DNA of 64,000 bases, from the NCBI GenBank assembly GCA_001749745.1, contig JWTM01000101.1:62001-126000 (forward strand). Reading direction: 5' to 3'. The notes beneath the pieces were generated by a model. That model was not told where the DNA came from. It saw only the letters and a program-made list of their open reading frames with translations, and searched no databases. A program made the translations under genes and the position numbers. Origin of the DNA: Candidatus Marispirochaeta associata (lineage in GTDB: Bacteria > Spirochaetota > Spirochaetia > JC444 > Marispirochaetaceae). Shown in pieces: positions 35,348 through 43,913 of the stretch; position 1 is the stretch's first letter, and each line of letters opens with the position of its first letter.

Positions 35348-38196
35348 AATTCCAGTCCAAATTCCTTGCGTTTCAGCCATATCTCGTCGTTGATAACATC
35401 AACGTAGTCGAGCAGGGTCTCCCGGGGATCGTCTCCGCGAAATACGACCCTGCGGAAGGCGTTGTCCAGGTGCCGTCCCAGGAAGTAGCCCCCGGGGTAC
35501 TCCGGAATCCCGCGGACCGACGGCCATTGGGCCTCGAGCTGGGATATTACCGCCACCGGCCAGGGCAGCGCCGCCAGGGCCTCGCGGTTGGCCGTCGGGT
35601 AGCGTCCGCCCGCGCCGAGAAGACTCTCGATCTCGCGTCCGAACCGGATCTGCGTCGGGGCGTCCACCCACCAGCGGACGAACTCCCAGGCGTTCTCCTT
35701 GTATTCGGAGGCCTGCATCAGCATGCAGGCGGTCGAATCGCTGATTACGTCCCGCTCTATCGTGCCGTCGGCGAGTTCGATGCCCGGAACCGGGGCGAAG
35801 TCCCACAGACCGCGCAGTTCCGGCGCGAAGACCGAGAGCATGTTGTAGTTGTCGTAGCGCTGAATGGCGATCGGCATCTCGCCGGTTCGAAATCGGTTGC
35901 CGAAGTTGTACTCCAGATCGAGCTTGTAGGCGGTAAAGAGCCCCGTCCAGGTTCTAAAGGCGTCGATGGCCTCTTCGCTGTCGAGGGCGATGCTGACTCC
36001 TTCGGGATTGTAGAACTTTCCGCCGGACTGATAGAGGAGCATCGCGAAGGTCTGATTCGGCGGCAGCACATTCTGATCCGCCCCCATGGGGACGGGGAAG
36101 GGCAGTCCGATGTCCAGGTTATGCTTCTGCAGCACCGGGATTATGCGGTAGAGATCCTCCCAGGTCTGCGGAATCTCGATCTCCAGTTCGTTCAGGATAT
36201 CCTTGCGGTAGAAGAGGACGTCGAAGTACTCCTGTTCGGGAAGCGCGTAGACGCCGCCGTTGAAGCTATAAGGACGCAGCCCGCTCTCGGCGAACTGGGC
36301 GGCCGCGGCGTCGAAGCCCGGGAAGCGGGAAAGATCGACCACGGCGTTGCGCAGGGCGAAATTGATCGGCGTCGCCCGTTTGATGTTCATGGCGACATCG
36401 CCCACCAGCCCCGAGAGCGTCGCGGGCAGGAGCACCTTTTCGTCCACCAGTTTGACGTTCACGCCGATACCCGTCGCCGGGGTGAAGAGTTCGTCGACCA
36501 GGGGCTTGATAATCTGGGCCCGTTCTCGACCGCCGATGACCCAGACCTCCAGAGCCTCCTCTTCGGCGACCGTGTTGCCGATGGCGGAGTAATCCTCGGA
36601 GAAGGAGGCCAGAAAGGAGCCCGCTTCATGGAGCAGTTTGCGCGCGAAACCGGCCCGCGCCGGAGGAATTCGCGTACCTGGGGTATATGCGTAGAGATAG
36701 TCCAGCTCCAGCGGCTGTTCACGCACCATCAGCAGCCATGATCCGAGGGCGCCGATATTGGTCTTGAATGTATCGAGCCGGCGGGGGACCGTCTCCGGGC
36801 GGGCGACGAAGTCCTCCAGCTGCAGCTGGAGTTTTTCCAGAATCGCCGCCTCGCTGCCTTTGCTGCCGGTCAAAGTCACGAGATCGGCGTAGATCTCCGC
36901 TAACAGTTCGGCCTGCCGCTCGAGGGTCGCCGTCATTTCGGGTATCTGGCGTTCGAGGCGGTAATCCCGGAAGGGATCGGGAGAGACGCCGGTGATCATG
37001 ATGATTCTGCGGTAGAGGTTGTTGAGGGTCAGCACATTCTGCTCTACCTTGCGCAGCAGGGGCGCCATCTCTCCCAGGGTATTCTCCAGGGTGACGGTGT
37101 GGCTCCCCTTGGAGAGATAGAAATAGTAGGGAGACTCGCCGCCCAGGATTTCATGTCTCCACTCGCGGCCGAAGGTGAAGGCGACGTTCTCTAGTTCGGC
37201 GAATGGGACGGTACCGTCGAGCAGAATCCTGCGATTGGCGGAGAAGCCGCGCACGAAATTCTGCCTGACCTTGAAGCCGATATGGTAGTACCCGGATTCC
37301 GGGATATCCAGCCGCCACGTGATCCACTGACCCGGCATTCTCCAGTTGGGTCCTCCGATTGTGTTCAGTCGTATCTTGGAGATGTGGTACGGTTCGGTGG
37401 CGGGGGAGGTTCTATCCATGATCGGATAGAGGGTGGGATCGGATTTCGCGTAGCACTCCTCCGCCTGCACCTTGATCAGGAGCTCCTCCGGGGCCGCGGA
37501 TTCGGCGACCTCCGGCGCCGGAGGCTCATAGGCCGGGGATGCCGCGGCGGGGACGAGGCGAATCGAGGCGATTGCGACCGGCTCCCGCAGTGCGGTCAGG
37601 CTGAGGCTGTGGGAACCGCGTTCGAAGCGCAGGCTGTAGGGCCGGCTGTAGTAGCCTTCGAGATCGCGAATCACCACCGACCGCCAGGCCGGTCTTTCGA
37701 TCTGGCGGGGTTTCAGATCGTTGTTGCGGTTGTCCCGGGCGGGAACGGGAAAAGTGTCCGTCCAGATGCGCTGCAGAACCAGCGTGCGGGCCTCCCGGAA
37801 GGGGATCTCTCCGTCAATTCTCAGCTCCCGTTCGATCGCCGCCGTCTTCCCCGGAAGCGGATAGTAGTCGATTCTGATGTGGTAATCGCCGCTCCGGGGT
37901 ATCTCGAAGCTCCAGGTGAGGTTTGAATCCTCGTCGCAGAGCAGGGCCCGGCGGCCGTCGATCTCCGTGAAATCGCCCCCTGCACGATCGAGATCGATGG
38001 CGACGGGGGCGGGGCGTTCTGTTTCCGTCAGAGAGGTGAGATCATTACGGTAGGCCCCATAGGTGGGCAGAGCGAAGAGTTCCTGCGGGTCTGCACAGAG
38101 CGGTTCACCGAGAACGGCGAGAACGAACAGGACCAGCCACAGCAATCGTCTGCCCGGGAGAGAGGCCTTCCCCGCGGTGCGTTCCGACTGCTTCAT
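35344..38196 (-). CDS. binding protein fused to carbohydrate-binding-like domains
   Basis: 950-residue exported protein, about twice the size of a normal binding protein. Signal peptide in residues 1-36 (LLWLVLFVLAVLGEPLCADP). Residues 45-215 and 240-380 each look like a jelly-roll sugar-binding module (DYHIRIDYYPLPGKTAAIERELRIDGEIPF; YYHIGFKVRQNFVRGFSANRRILLDGTVPF). Residues 395-520 are helical. Residues 550-940 are a family-1 solute-binding domain (LEVWVIGGRERAQIIKPLVDELF, YFDVLFYRKDILNELEIEIPQTWEDLY, GEMPIAIQRYDNYNML). It should deliver substrate to the permeases 33488-35347, with the extra modules giving avidity for a polymer or the wall. First structural gene after the AraC regulator. 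Confidence 0.88.
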   Translation of the reverse strand: MKQSERTAGKASLPGRRLLWLVLFVLAVLGEPLCADPQELFALPTYGAYRNDLTSLTETERPAPVAIDLDRAGGDFTEIDGRRALLCDEDSNLTWSFEIPRSGDYHIRIDYYPLPGKTAAIERELRIDGEIPFREARTLVLQRIWTDTFPVPARDNRNNDLKPRQIERPAWRSVVIRDLEGYYSRPYSLRFERGSHSLSLTALREPVAIASIRLVPAAASPAYEPPAPEVAESAAPEELLIKVQAEECYAKSDPTLYPIMDRTSPATEPYHISKIRLNTIGGPNWRMPGQWITWRLDIPESGYYHIGFKVRQNFVRGFSANRRILLDGTVPFAELENVAFTFGREWRHEILGGESPYYFYLSKGSHTVTLENTLGEMAPLLRKVEQNVLTLNNLYRRIIMITGVSPDPFRDYRLERQIPEMTATLERQAELLAEIYADLVTLTGSKGSEAAILEKLQLQLEDFVARPETVPRRLDTFKTNIGALGSWLLMVREQPLELDYLYAYTPGTRIPPARAGFARKLLHEAGSFLASFSEDYSAIGNTVAEEEALEVWVIGGRERAQIIKPLVDELFTPATGIGVNVKLVDEKVLLPATLSGLVGDVAMNIKRATPINFALRNAVVDLSRFPGFDAAAAQFAESGLRPYSFNGGVYALPEQEYFDVLFYRKDILNELEIEIPQTWEDLYRIIPVLQKHNLDIGLPFPVPMGADQNVLPPNQTFAMLLYQSGGKFYNPEGVSIALDSEEAIDAFRTWTGLFTAYKLDLEYNFGNRFRTGEMPIAIQRYDNYNMLSVFAPELRGLWDFAPVPGIELADGTIERDVISDSTACMLMQASEYKENAWEFVRWWVDAPTQIRFGREIESLLGAGGRYPTANREALAALPWPVAVISQLEAQWPSVRGIPEYPGGYFLGRHLDNAFRRVVFRGDDPRETLLDYVDVINDEIWLKRKEFGLEL

Positions 38197-38321
38197 GGAA
38201 GTTTGCTTCCGTTGGAATATCTGTAGTAGATCATGTCCGTCAGTTAAACCTCAGGCTGCGGTATTCGCAATGAGAAATAATCGCGCAGGGGGAAGGGGTG
38301 AAAAATATTAATTGAGTTTAG

Positions 38322-38335
38322 CTATCTTAAGATAG
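38322..38335. promoter_or_regulatory. perfect palindrome upstream of the transport operon
   Basis: CTATCTTAAGATAG is a perfect 14-bp inverted repeat in the 158-base gap between the AraC gene stop and the binding-protein start. It lies 126 bases before the start codon and is followed on the minus strand by an AT-rich stretch (38301-38320) that could hold a -10. It may be a regulator site for transcription of 38196-24348. Confidence 0.4.
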
Positions 38336-38354
38336 TTTCGTCGGGGTGCGCTGT

Positions 38355-40010
38355 TCAGGAGGCCAGATTGCGCCGATATTCGCTCGGCGAACAGCCTACG
38401 GATCGCTTGAAGATGCGGTGAAAATACTGGTGATTATTGAAGCCGACCTGTTCGGGGATCTCGCCCACGGCGATGCAGGAGTTCTGGAGCAGCGCCTTTG
38501 CCTGCTGGACCCGGATCGAGTTGATATAGGCGATAGCGTTGACACCGGTGATCTTCTTGAATACGAGACTGAGGTACTGAGGCGTATAGCCGCAATGCCC
38601 GGCCAGCGTCTCGAGCGTGATGGTTTCCGTATAGTTCTTGTGGATATAGTCCTTCACCTCTTCTATCGTTTTTCTGGTACTGTTCGAGATATGAACTACT
38701 CTCGATTCGGAGAGCAGCCGTACCACGGTGTGCAGTCGGAAGAGTGCTCGCTCTTGATTACCGTCGATTTCAGTTAAAGCCAACGACTCCTCGGCGTCGA
38801 GATCGATCGCCGGCCGATCCTCCCAGTATTCGCTGTAGTGCCGCAGCAGGAAAAACAGCTGCGCGATGGAAGTTCCCGATATTGATTCGCCGCCGGCTTT
38901 GAGATATCCGAGGCACTCGTCCAGCGATTCGGTCGCCGCTTCCCCGTCTCCTCTCGTGATCGCGGCGATGAGGGTCGATGCCTCGGCGTGCGGAAAGTCC
39001 GTGTCTTCGCCTTCCCCGCTTTCTGCCCTCCGATCGTAGTTCGCTGGGCTGATTGATTCTGTTTCGGATTCGACGACCTGCCGGTGCAGTCGTAGCAGCG
39101 GGGGCAGTATCGAACGATGATAGAGCAGGAGGAAGGCGGACGGAATAACCAGCAGGATAAAAGCCAGCGGAAGGAGGCCGGTTCCTTCGACCGGCGGATT
39201 CGAGTCGCTCATGAGCAGGTAGTACCAGTCGGTGGACCCGCTCTTCTGAAAACGGAGGTTTTTCGGCGGTGTGCCGGCCACCCTCTCGACGATGCCGTCC
39301 GATTGTCGTCGGAAGCGCTCCAGCATTTGCGGAGTGATTCGGGAGCTCGCGAGGCCGGCGGCGCTGTCGGAGAATAGTATCCGTCCCGACTCGTCGATAG
39401 TGAAGAACGCGGCTCCCGGTACCTGTTCGGCGATAGTCGGCGCCAGGAAGGCCGCGAAGTCGAAGGTAATCAACAGGTATATCGGTTGGACGAGATCCGG
39501 ACTGTGGACGGATAAAAGATAGCGAAACTCCGTCCGGGCGTCGGTAGCGTACTTATCCTGCGGCGGGGCGGGAATCCAGAGATGGCTTCCCGCCGCATCC
39601 TTTCGTTCGAACTGTCGGGCCGCCAGCGCAGGCAGCTCCGCGGCATCCCACGCAGTCAGACCGGAGCGCGTCAGCATCAGTTTCTGCTGGGGAAAGAGAA
39701 TCATGATGCTCTTCACATAGGTAAAGCGGCTTGTGAGCGTGCCGATCCTGTTCTTCAGCGACAGTATCTGGGCCTCGAGCGTCTGCGGGGCTGGAGAGGA
39801 TGCGAGGGTTCTCAGTTCCTGGTTGTGTCTGAAGTCGGCGAGTCCCAGATGCACCGCCTCGATTACAAAATCAAGACGCTCCGTCGTGGCATCAAATATC
39901 AGCTCCGAGTTCGAGGAAATAGTCCGGGGGCGTGTAGATGTTCCGAGAATGAAGGCGAAGATCATCAGCGGCAGCAGTACAACTGCCGGAAATACTCGTA
40001 GTCTCTGCAT
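38355..40010 (-). CDS. membrane-anchored AraC-family regulator
   Basis: 551 residues from ATG 40010; the frame extends upstream to 40157 but without support. A first membrane segment near residues 5-25 (VFPAVVLLPLMIFAFILG), an extracytoplasmic sensor of about 230 residues, a second segment near 275-295 (LLPLAFILLVIPSAFLLLYHR), then a cytoplasmic part ending in an AraC double HTH (TLETLAGHCGYTPQYLSLVFKKITGVNAIAYINSIRV, IPEQVGFNNHQYFHRIFKRSVGCSPSEYR). It is a one-component regulator that reads a periplasmic signal. It is on the same strand as the dual-importer operon and divergent from a similar regulator, so it probably controls that operon. Confidence 0.88.
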   Translation of the reverse strand: MQRLRVFPAVVLLPLMIFAFILGTSTRPRTISSNSELIFDATTERLDFVIEAVHLGLADFRHNQELRTLASSPAPQTLEAQILSLKNRIGTLTSRFTYVKSIMILFPQQKLMLTRSGLTAWDAAELPALAARQFERKDAAGSHLWIPAPPQDKYATDARTEFRYLLSVHSPDLVQPIYLLITFDFAAFLAPTIAEQVPGAAFFTIDESGRILFSDSAAGLASSRITPQMLERFRRQSDGIVERVAGTPPKNLRFQKSGSTDWYYLLMSDSNPPVEGTGLLPLAFILLVIPSAFLLLYHRSILPPLLRLHRQVVESETESISPANYDRRAESGEGEDTDFPHAEASTLIAAITRGDGEAATESLDECLGYLKAGGESISGTSIAQLFFLLRHYSEYWEDRPAIDLDAEESLALTEIDGNQERALFRLHTVVRLLSESRVVHISNSTRKTIEEVKDYIHKNYTETITLETLAGHCGYTPQYLSLVFKKITGVNAIAYINSIRVQQAKALLQNSCIAVGEIPEQVGFNNHQYFHRIFKRSVGCSPSEYRRNLAS

Positions 40011-40080
40011 GCTGAATATCCTGTTGATTGACCCGGTACCGAATCCCGGCATAGAATGAGTATGCCATTGTACCCGGCAC

Positions 40081-40146
40081 ATGTCAATCGTATTTTTAAT
40101 GTAACATAAATGTATCTTATATGTGTTATTCTTTAGGTGGGTCATC
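40081..40146. promoter_or_regulatory. divergent regulatory region between two AraC regulators
   Basis: The 136 bases between the two regulator starts contain an AT-rich block (40081-40122) unlike the surrounding sequence. TGTCAA at 40083-40088 is a consensus -35 (TTGACA) on the minus strand, with CATACT about 17 bases on as a possible -10 for the 40010 gene. AAATGTATCTT at 40108-40118 recurs at 49896-49906. GGTGGG before ATG 40147 is the ribosome site of the plus-strand gene. Confidence 0.4.
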
Positions 40147-42402
40147 ATGGGACTCAAGCCCTTGTCGTTTCATCGCAGATATTTTCTGCTGCTGTTTCTG
40201 GTTTTGAATCTGGTGAATCTCTTCATCAGCGGTACGGCCTACGAGTCGATCCGGCGCAAAATGGAGAATCGAAGTGAGAATTACTATCGCATCCTGGTCG
40301 ACCAGGCGGCGAATGTACTCGGAGACCATCTGCGGGATGTGCTGAAGGACGGTTCGATCTTCGCCCTGAACCAGGATCTCTCATACTTCTTTCGCGGAGC
40401 CGAAGTCGGTGCATTTCGCGACGAGCACTTTCGTACGGCCGAGATCCAGTCGCGACTCAAGGCGCTGAAGGTCGAGGATCCGAGTCTGCTGTCGGCCTAT
40501 CTCTTCCGGTACGACCCGCCGACTATCATTACCGATCGCGGGATCTATCGACGAACGGAAAACTTCGACGATTTCGACTATTTCTCCCAGGAACGGGCGC
40601 GGGGACAGGTGCACCTCTCCCTGCCCTATGAACTGAAGGTTCGGAATACTGGCGGAGAGTCCGTTCTGACCCTGGCGATCCCGCTGAACAACTTCGGCCG
40701 CAACGGTCTGCTCGTATTCAATTTCAATTCAGCTCGCTATCTGGGGCAGCTTGAAACCGTATTGCGCAACATCCGCGGTCGGAGTGCGGTCGTTACGCCG
40801 GCGGATGGAATTCTCTCCTCTGAGACCCCGGATTCCGAACTGGCGGATCTGCTGAGGACCGCCGCCGCGGGTGAAGGGCTGTTGAGCCGGGAGTACCGGG
40901 GTGAACCCTGCCTCTTTTTCACCTCCACGGCCCGTTCGGGGCTGAGTGTTGTCCACTGGGTGCCGTACTGGGATCTGCACGAGGACCTCTTCTTCGTTCG
41001 AACGACGTTTCTCCTGCTCGTCGCCGCCATGATGCTGCTGACCATACCCCTCTCCCTCGGGGTCGAAAAGTATATGTACCGCCCGATCGAGCGGTTGCGG
41101 ACGGCGCTAGGGCAGTTGTCGGCCAATCGAACCGCCGACCGGAATCTCGACGATATCGAGTTTATCATGCAGAACTACCGCAGACTTAGCCAGCACAGTC
41201 AGGAGGATCGCGAACAGCTTGAGGCTCACCTGCCGCTGCTGCGCGAAATGGTTCTCTTTCATCTGCTGAACGGGAATGAACGGATCGCAGCGGCCAATCC
41301 GGGCATGGTGGATTCCCTCAGAGATGAGTTCGGCGGAACTGTTTTCGTCTGTCTTATTCTGCAGATCGACGGATACGCCGAGTATCGGGCCGGCTGCTCG
41401 GATGCCCAGATTCGCGACGACTTCACCTTCATCTCGGGACGGCTGCACGAGGAGTACGACTCTGTCCGGATAATAGACCACCTGGTCGACAGCAGGATCA
41501 TCGCCGTTATAAGCCGGGAGCAGGCTCTGTCGGACTCAAGGAAAGAGCAGGGCGGATTGAATCTGCTGCGTCTCGCACTCGAGGATTATCTGCAGCGGAC
41601 GATTACCATCGGAATCGGCCGCGAAGTCGCCGGTTTCGAGAATTTACCCGCGGCATACTCCAGCGCCGCGGAAGCGGCGGACTACCGGCTGGTCGGCGGC
41701 TGGGGGCGGGTATACGACTACGCCGATCTGCCGCAGGAAGAGGAGTTCGAGGGAGTACCGGAGAACCTGTTGAAACGCTTCAGCAGCTCTCTCAAGAACA
41801 TGAACCGCGAGGAGGCGGGAGAGCTGGTCCACGAAGGGTTCGGTTCTATTCATAATACTCGCCGCGTCTTCGATGCGGTCAGCGCGGTCGCTTCGAGTCT
41901 GTTGCGAATCATGTCCCCCTATGCACGTGGGTTCGAGATGGAGTTGCCGGAGGATAACGAACTGCGGGAGATTGTTCGGCAGATGGAGACGGTGGCTAAC
42001 CTCGAACAGTGGTTTCGTACTCTGCTGAACAAATTGTTTCATCTGCTGGAGGCCGAGCGTCGGGAGCGCAATCGCGACCACCATGAGCGCATTGTCGAGC
42101 TGGTTGAAACCCTCCACACAAACCCGCTGCTGCAGATTGCGGACGTAGCCGCTGAATTCGATCTTTCACCGACCTATTTCGGCCGTTTTTTCACCGATCT
42201 GATGAAAATGAGCTTCTCCAACTATGTCAATGAGGTACGATTGTGCCATGCAGAGGAGCGACTGATCAACGAGAATGCTTCGGTCAACGATATCGCGGGG
42301 CAGGTCGGCTTCAACTCGTCGCAGTACTTCATCCGGGTGTTCAAACGCAAACACGGTATGACGCCGCGTTCCTTTAGGGTGCGGAACCGGAAGAAACGCT
42401 GA
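40147..42402 (+). CDS. membrane-anchored AraC-family regulator with GGDEF-like domain
   Basis: 751 residues from ATG 40147 (a GTG at 40123 is also in frame). Membrane segments near residues 12-30 (FLLLFLVLNLVNLFISG) and 290-310 (FLLLVAAMMLLTIPLSLG) flank a sensor of about 250 residues. Residues 395-530 resemble the catalytically inactive GGDEF-like domain of CdaR/YesN proteins (VFVCLILQIDGYAEYR, ITIGIGREVAGFENLPAAYSSAAEAADYRL). The last 100 residues are an AraC HTH (LQIADVAAEFDLSPTYFGRFF, NDIAGQVGFNSSQYFIRVFKRKHGMTPRSFR). Monocistronic and convergent with unit D. Which operon it controls cannot be told; unit D or E are the candidates. Confidence 0.9.
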   Translation: MGLKPLSFHRRYFLLLFLVLNLVNLFISGTAYESIRRKMENRSENYYRILVDQAANVLGDHLRDVLKDGSIFALNQDLSYFFRGAEVGAFRDEHFRTAEIQSRLKALKVEDPSLLSAYLFRYDPPTIITDRGIYRRTENFDDFDYFSQERARGQVHLSLPYELKVRNTGGESVLTLAIPLNNFGRNGLLVFNFNSARYLGQLETVLRNIRGRSAVVTPADGILSSETPDSELADLLRTAAAGEGLLSREYRGEPCLFFTSTARSGLSVVHWVPYWDLHEDLFFVRTTFLLLVAAMMLLTIPLSLGVEKYMYRPIERLRTALGQLSANRTADRNLDDIEFIMQNYRRLSQHSQEDREQLEAHLPLLREMVLFHLLNGNERIAAANPGMVDSLRDEFGGTVFVCLILQIDGYAEYRAGCSDAQIRDDFTFISGRLHEEYDSVRIIDHLVDSRIIAVISREQALSDSRKEQGGLNLLRLALEDYLQRTITIGIGREVAGFENLPAAYSSAAEAADYRLVGGWGRVYDYADLPQEEEFEGVPENLLKRFSSSLKNMNREEAGELVHEGFGSIHNTRRVFDAVSAVASSLLRIMSPYARGFEMELPEDNELREIVRQMETVANLEQWFRTLLNKLFHLLEAERRERNRDHHERIVELVETLHTNPLLQIADVAAEFDLSPTYFGRFFTDLMKMSFSNYVNEVRLCHAEERLINENASVNDIAGQVGFNSSQYFIRVFKRKHGMTPRSFRVRNRKKR

Positions 42403-42418
42403 CGGCGAAGCGTCAGCG
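42397..42418. terminator. hairpin spanning two convergent stop codons
   Basis: CGCTGACG (42397-42404) pairs perfectly with CGTCAGCG (42411-42418) around a six-base loop. The stem includes the stop codons of the AraC gene (42400-42402) and of the convergent binding-protein gene (42413-42415), leaving only ten bases between genes. It is symmetric, so it could act for both, but it lacks a U-tract. Confidence 0.45.
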
Positions 42419-43894
42419 GCCCTCGGTTACCTCACGATACTGCGTATAGTATTCACGGGAGATCTCCGTGCCTCCGTTCATGAAGTAGATGTCCACGAGC
42501 TTTTGGTAATTCTCCCGGGTAGCCTCGAGGCGCCCGTCGAGGAACTTACCCGCCTCCTGATCGAAGAGCGACGTGGCCGGAAATCGTTTGGCCGTCGAGG
42601 TATCGAGGAAGAGAACGCCCTTCAGCGGATCGGAATGATATTCGACCGAGTTGACCCGCTCAATGGCCGGGTACCAGGCGGGGAAGCGGTTGGAACAGGT
42701 GAGTCCGAGCTCCCGATGGTGAATCGGCGCGAAGAGATTCGCATACAGAATCTCCTCATGCTGGATGAATGCGTCGGCGCCGTCGGGAGTGTAGTGTCGG
42801 TCGGGGAGTCCGAAGGCGGCCAGGCGGTAATTCCCGGCGGAGCTCAACATCCAGTCGAGGTACTTTACGAGATTCTCTTTCTGAGTCGAATACTGGGTTA
42901 TCAGGAGGACGCTCGGAACGATTCCCGATCCCGACCAGACGCCCGCGCCGTCCAGTTCCGGAATGACCGCCAGTTCCGCCTCAGGAACGATATCGGCCAG
43001 CTCCGCGCCCCAGTCGTGGGTACGTTCGACATGGTTGAAGGTGAATACGTTCTGGCCGGAGAGGAACAGCTTCTTGGTCGCGTTGAAATCGGCGGAGATA
43101 AAATTCGGATCGAGGAACCCCTTGCGTCGCCACTCCTGCAGGATACGGAAATAGTGCCTGAATTCTACCGTCTTGTTCCCGGAATAGATCATCTCCCGCT
43201 CATGGTCGATGATGTTTTCGTCCCAGCGCGGGATGCCGAGGGCGGGACAGAGCAGATAGCTGAAATCCCACCAGGCGCCGGTAATGGGGATGATGCTGCT
43301 GTCGTACTCCAGCAGACGTCTGCTCGCCTCCTCGAGTTCGGCGAGGGTTGTGGGGAGGGGGATGCCGTAGCGGTCGAGTATATCCTTGCGCACGACGATG
43401 CAGTTGCCGCCCGGGTCGCCGATGGACGGGATCCCAAGGATCGTATCGCCGATTGAGACCTGATTCCACGCCTCCGGCGGTACGGCCTCGATGACGTGCG
43501 GTCCGAAGCTGTCGAGCAGATAGTTTACCGGCTCGATGATGCCGCCCTGACTGTACCAGTAGCCCAGATCGTTCTCGCCTATAAGGAAGGCGTCGATCTG
43601 TTCTCCGATCGATAGGTCGACCGCTAGCCGCTGCCCGTATTCGGTTCCGGGAATAGATTCGACATGCAGGTCGATGTTGAGGTTCTCGGGCAGCTGTTTT
43701 CTGATTTCGCTCCAGATGATATCAGCCTCGACCGAGGCCACTTCGCCCCAGTTGTAGCGATATATCACGATCTTCTCATCCGCGGGGACGAACTCCGATT
43801 CCCCCGTCTCGCTTCCGGTCCAGAGAAAGAAGATTATGAGGAACGCCACGGCGGCTATCAGGATCTGGGAAGCGATTAGGATGCGTTGTTTCAT
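42413..43894 (-). CDS. solute-binding protein, possibly membrane-tethered
   Basis: 493 residues from ATG 43894 (GAGG upstream); an in-frame start at 43990 lies inside the NIF3-like gene. Residues 1-26 are a strongly hydrophobic helix (ILIASQILIAAVAFLIIFFLW) without a lipobox or clear AxA cleavage site, so it may stay anchored. The rest has binding-protein features (IVIYRYNWGEVASVEADIIWSEIRKQLPENLNIDLHVESIPG, NCIVVRKDILDRYGIPLPTTLAELEEAS, FLSGQNVFTFNHVERTHDWG). No permease gene is in this operon; it could share one of the other pairs or act as a sensor. Last gene of unit D, 19 bases after the NIF3-like gene. Confidence 0.82.
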   Translation of the reverse strand: MKQRILIASQILIAAVAFLIIFFLWTGSETGESEFVPADEKIVIYRYNWGEVASVEADIIWSEIRKQLPENLNIDLHVESIPGTEYGQRLAVDLSIGEQIDAFLIGENDLGYWYSQGGIIEPVNYLLDSFGPHVIEAVPPEAWNQVSIGDTILGIPSIGDPGGNCIVVRKDILDRYGIPLPTTLAELEEASRRLLEYDSSIIPITGAWWDFSYLLCPALGIPRWDENIIDHEREMIYSGNKTVEFRHYFRILQEWRRKGFLDPNFISADFNATKKLFLSGQNVFTFNHVERTHDWGAELADIVPEAELAVIPELDGAGVWSGSGIVPSVLLITQYSTQKENLVKYLDWMLSSAGNYRLAAFGLPDRHYTPDGADAFIQHEEILYANLFAPIHHRELGLTCSNRFPAWYPAIERVNSVEYHSDPLKGVLFLDTSTAKRFPATSLFDQEAGKFLDGRLEATRENYQKLVDIYFMNGGTEISREYYTQYREVTEGR

Positions 43895-43913
43895 TGGCTG
43901 CCTCTGTCTGATT

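Noticed and set aside
35470..36741. 423-codon plus-strand open frame opposite the fused binding protein
   Set aside because: Shadow frame; composition is skewed and there is no start signal.
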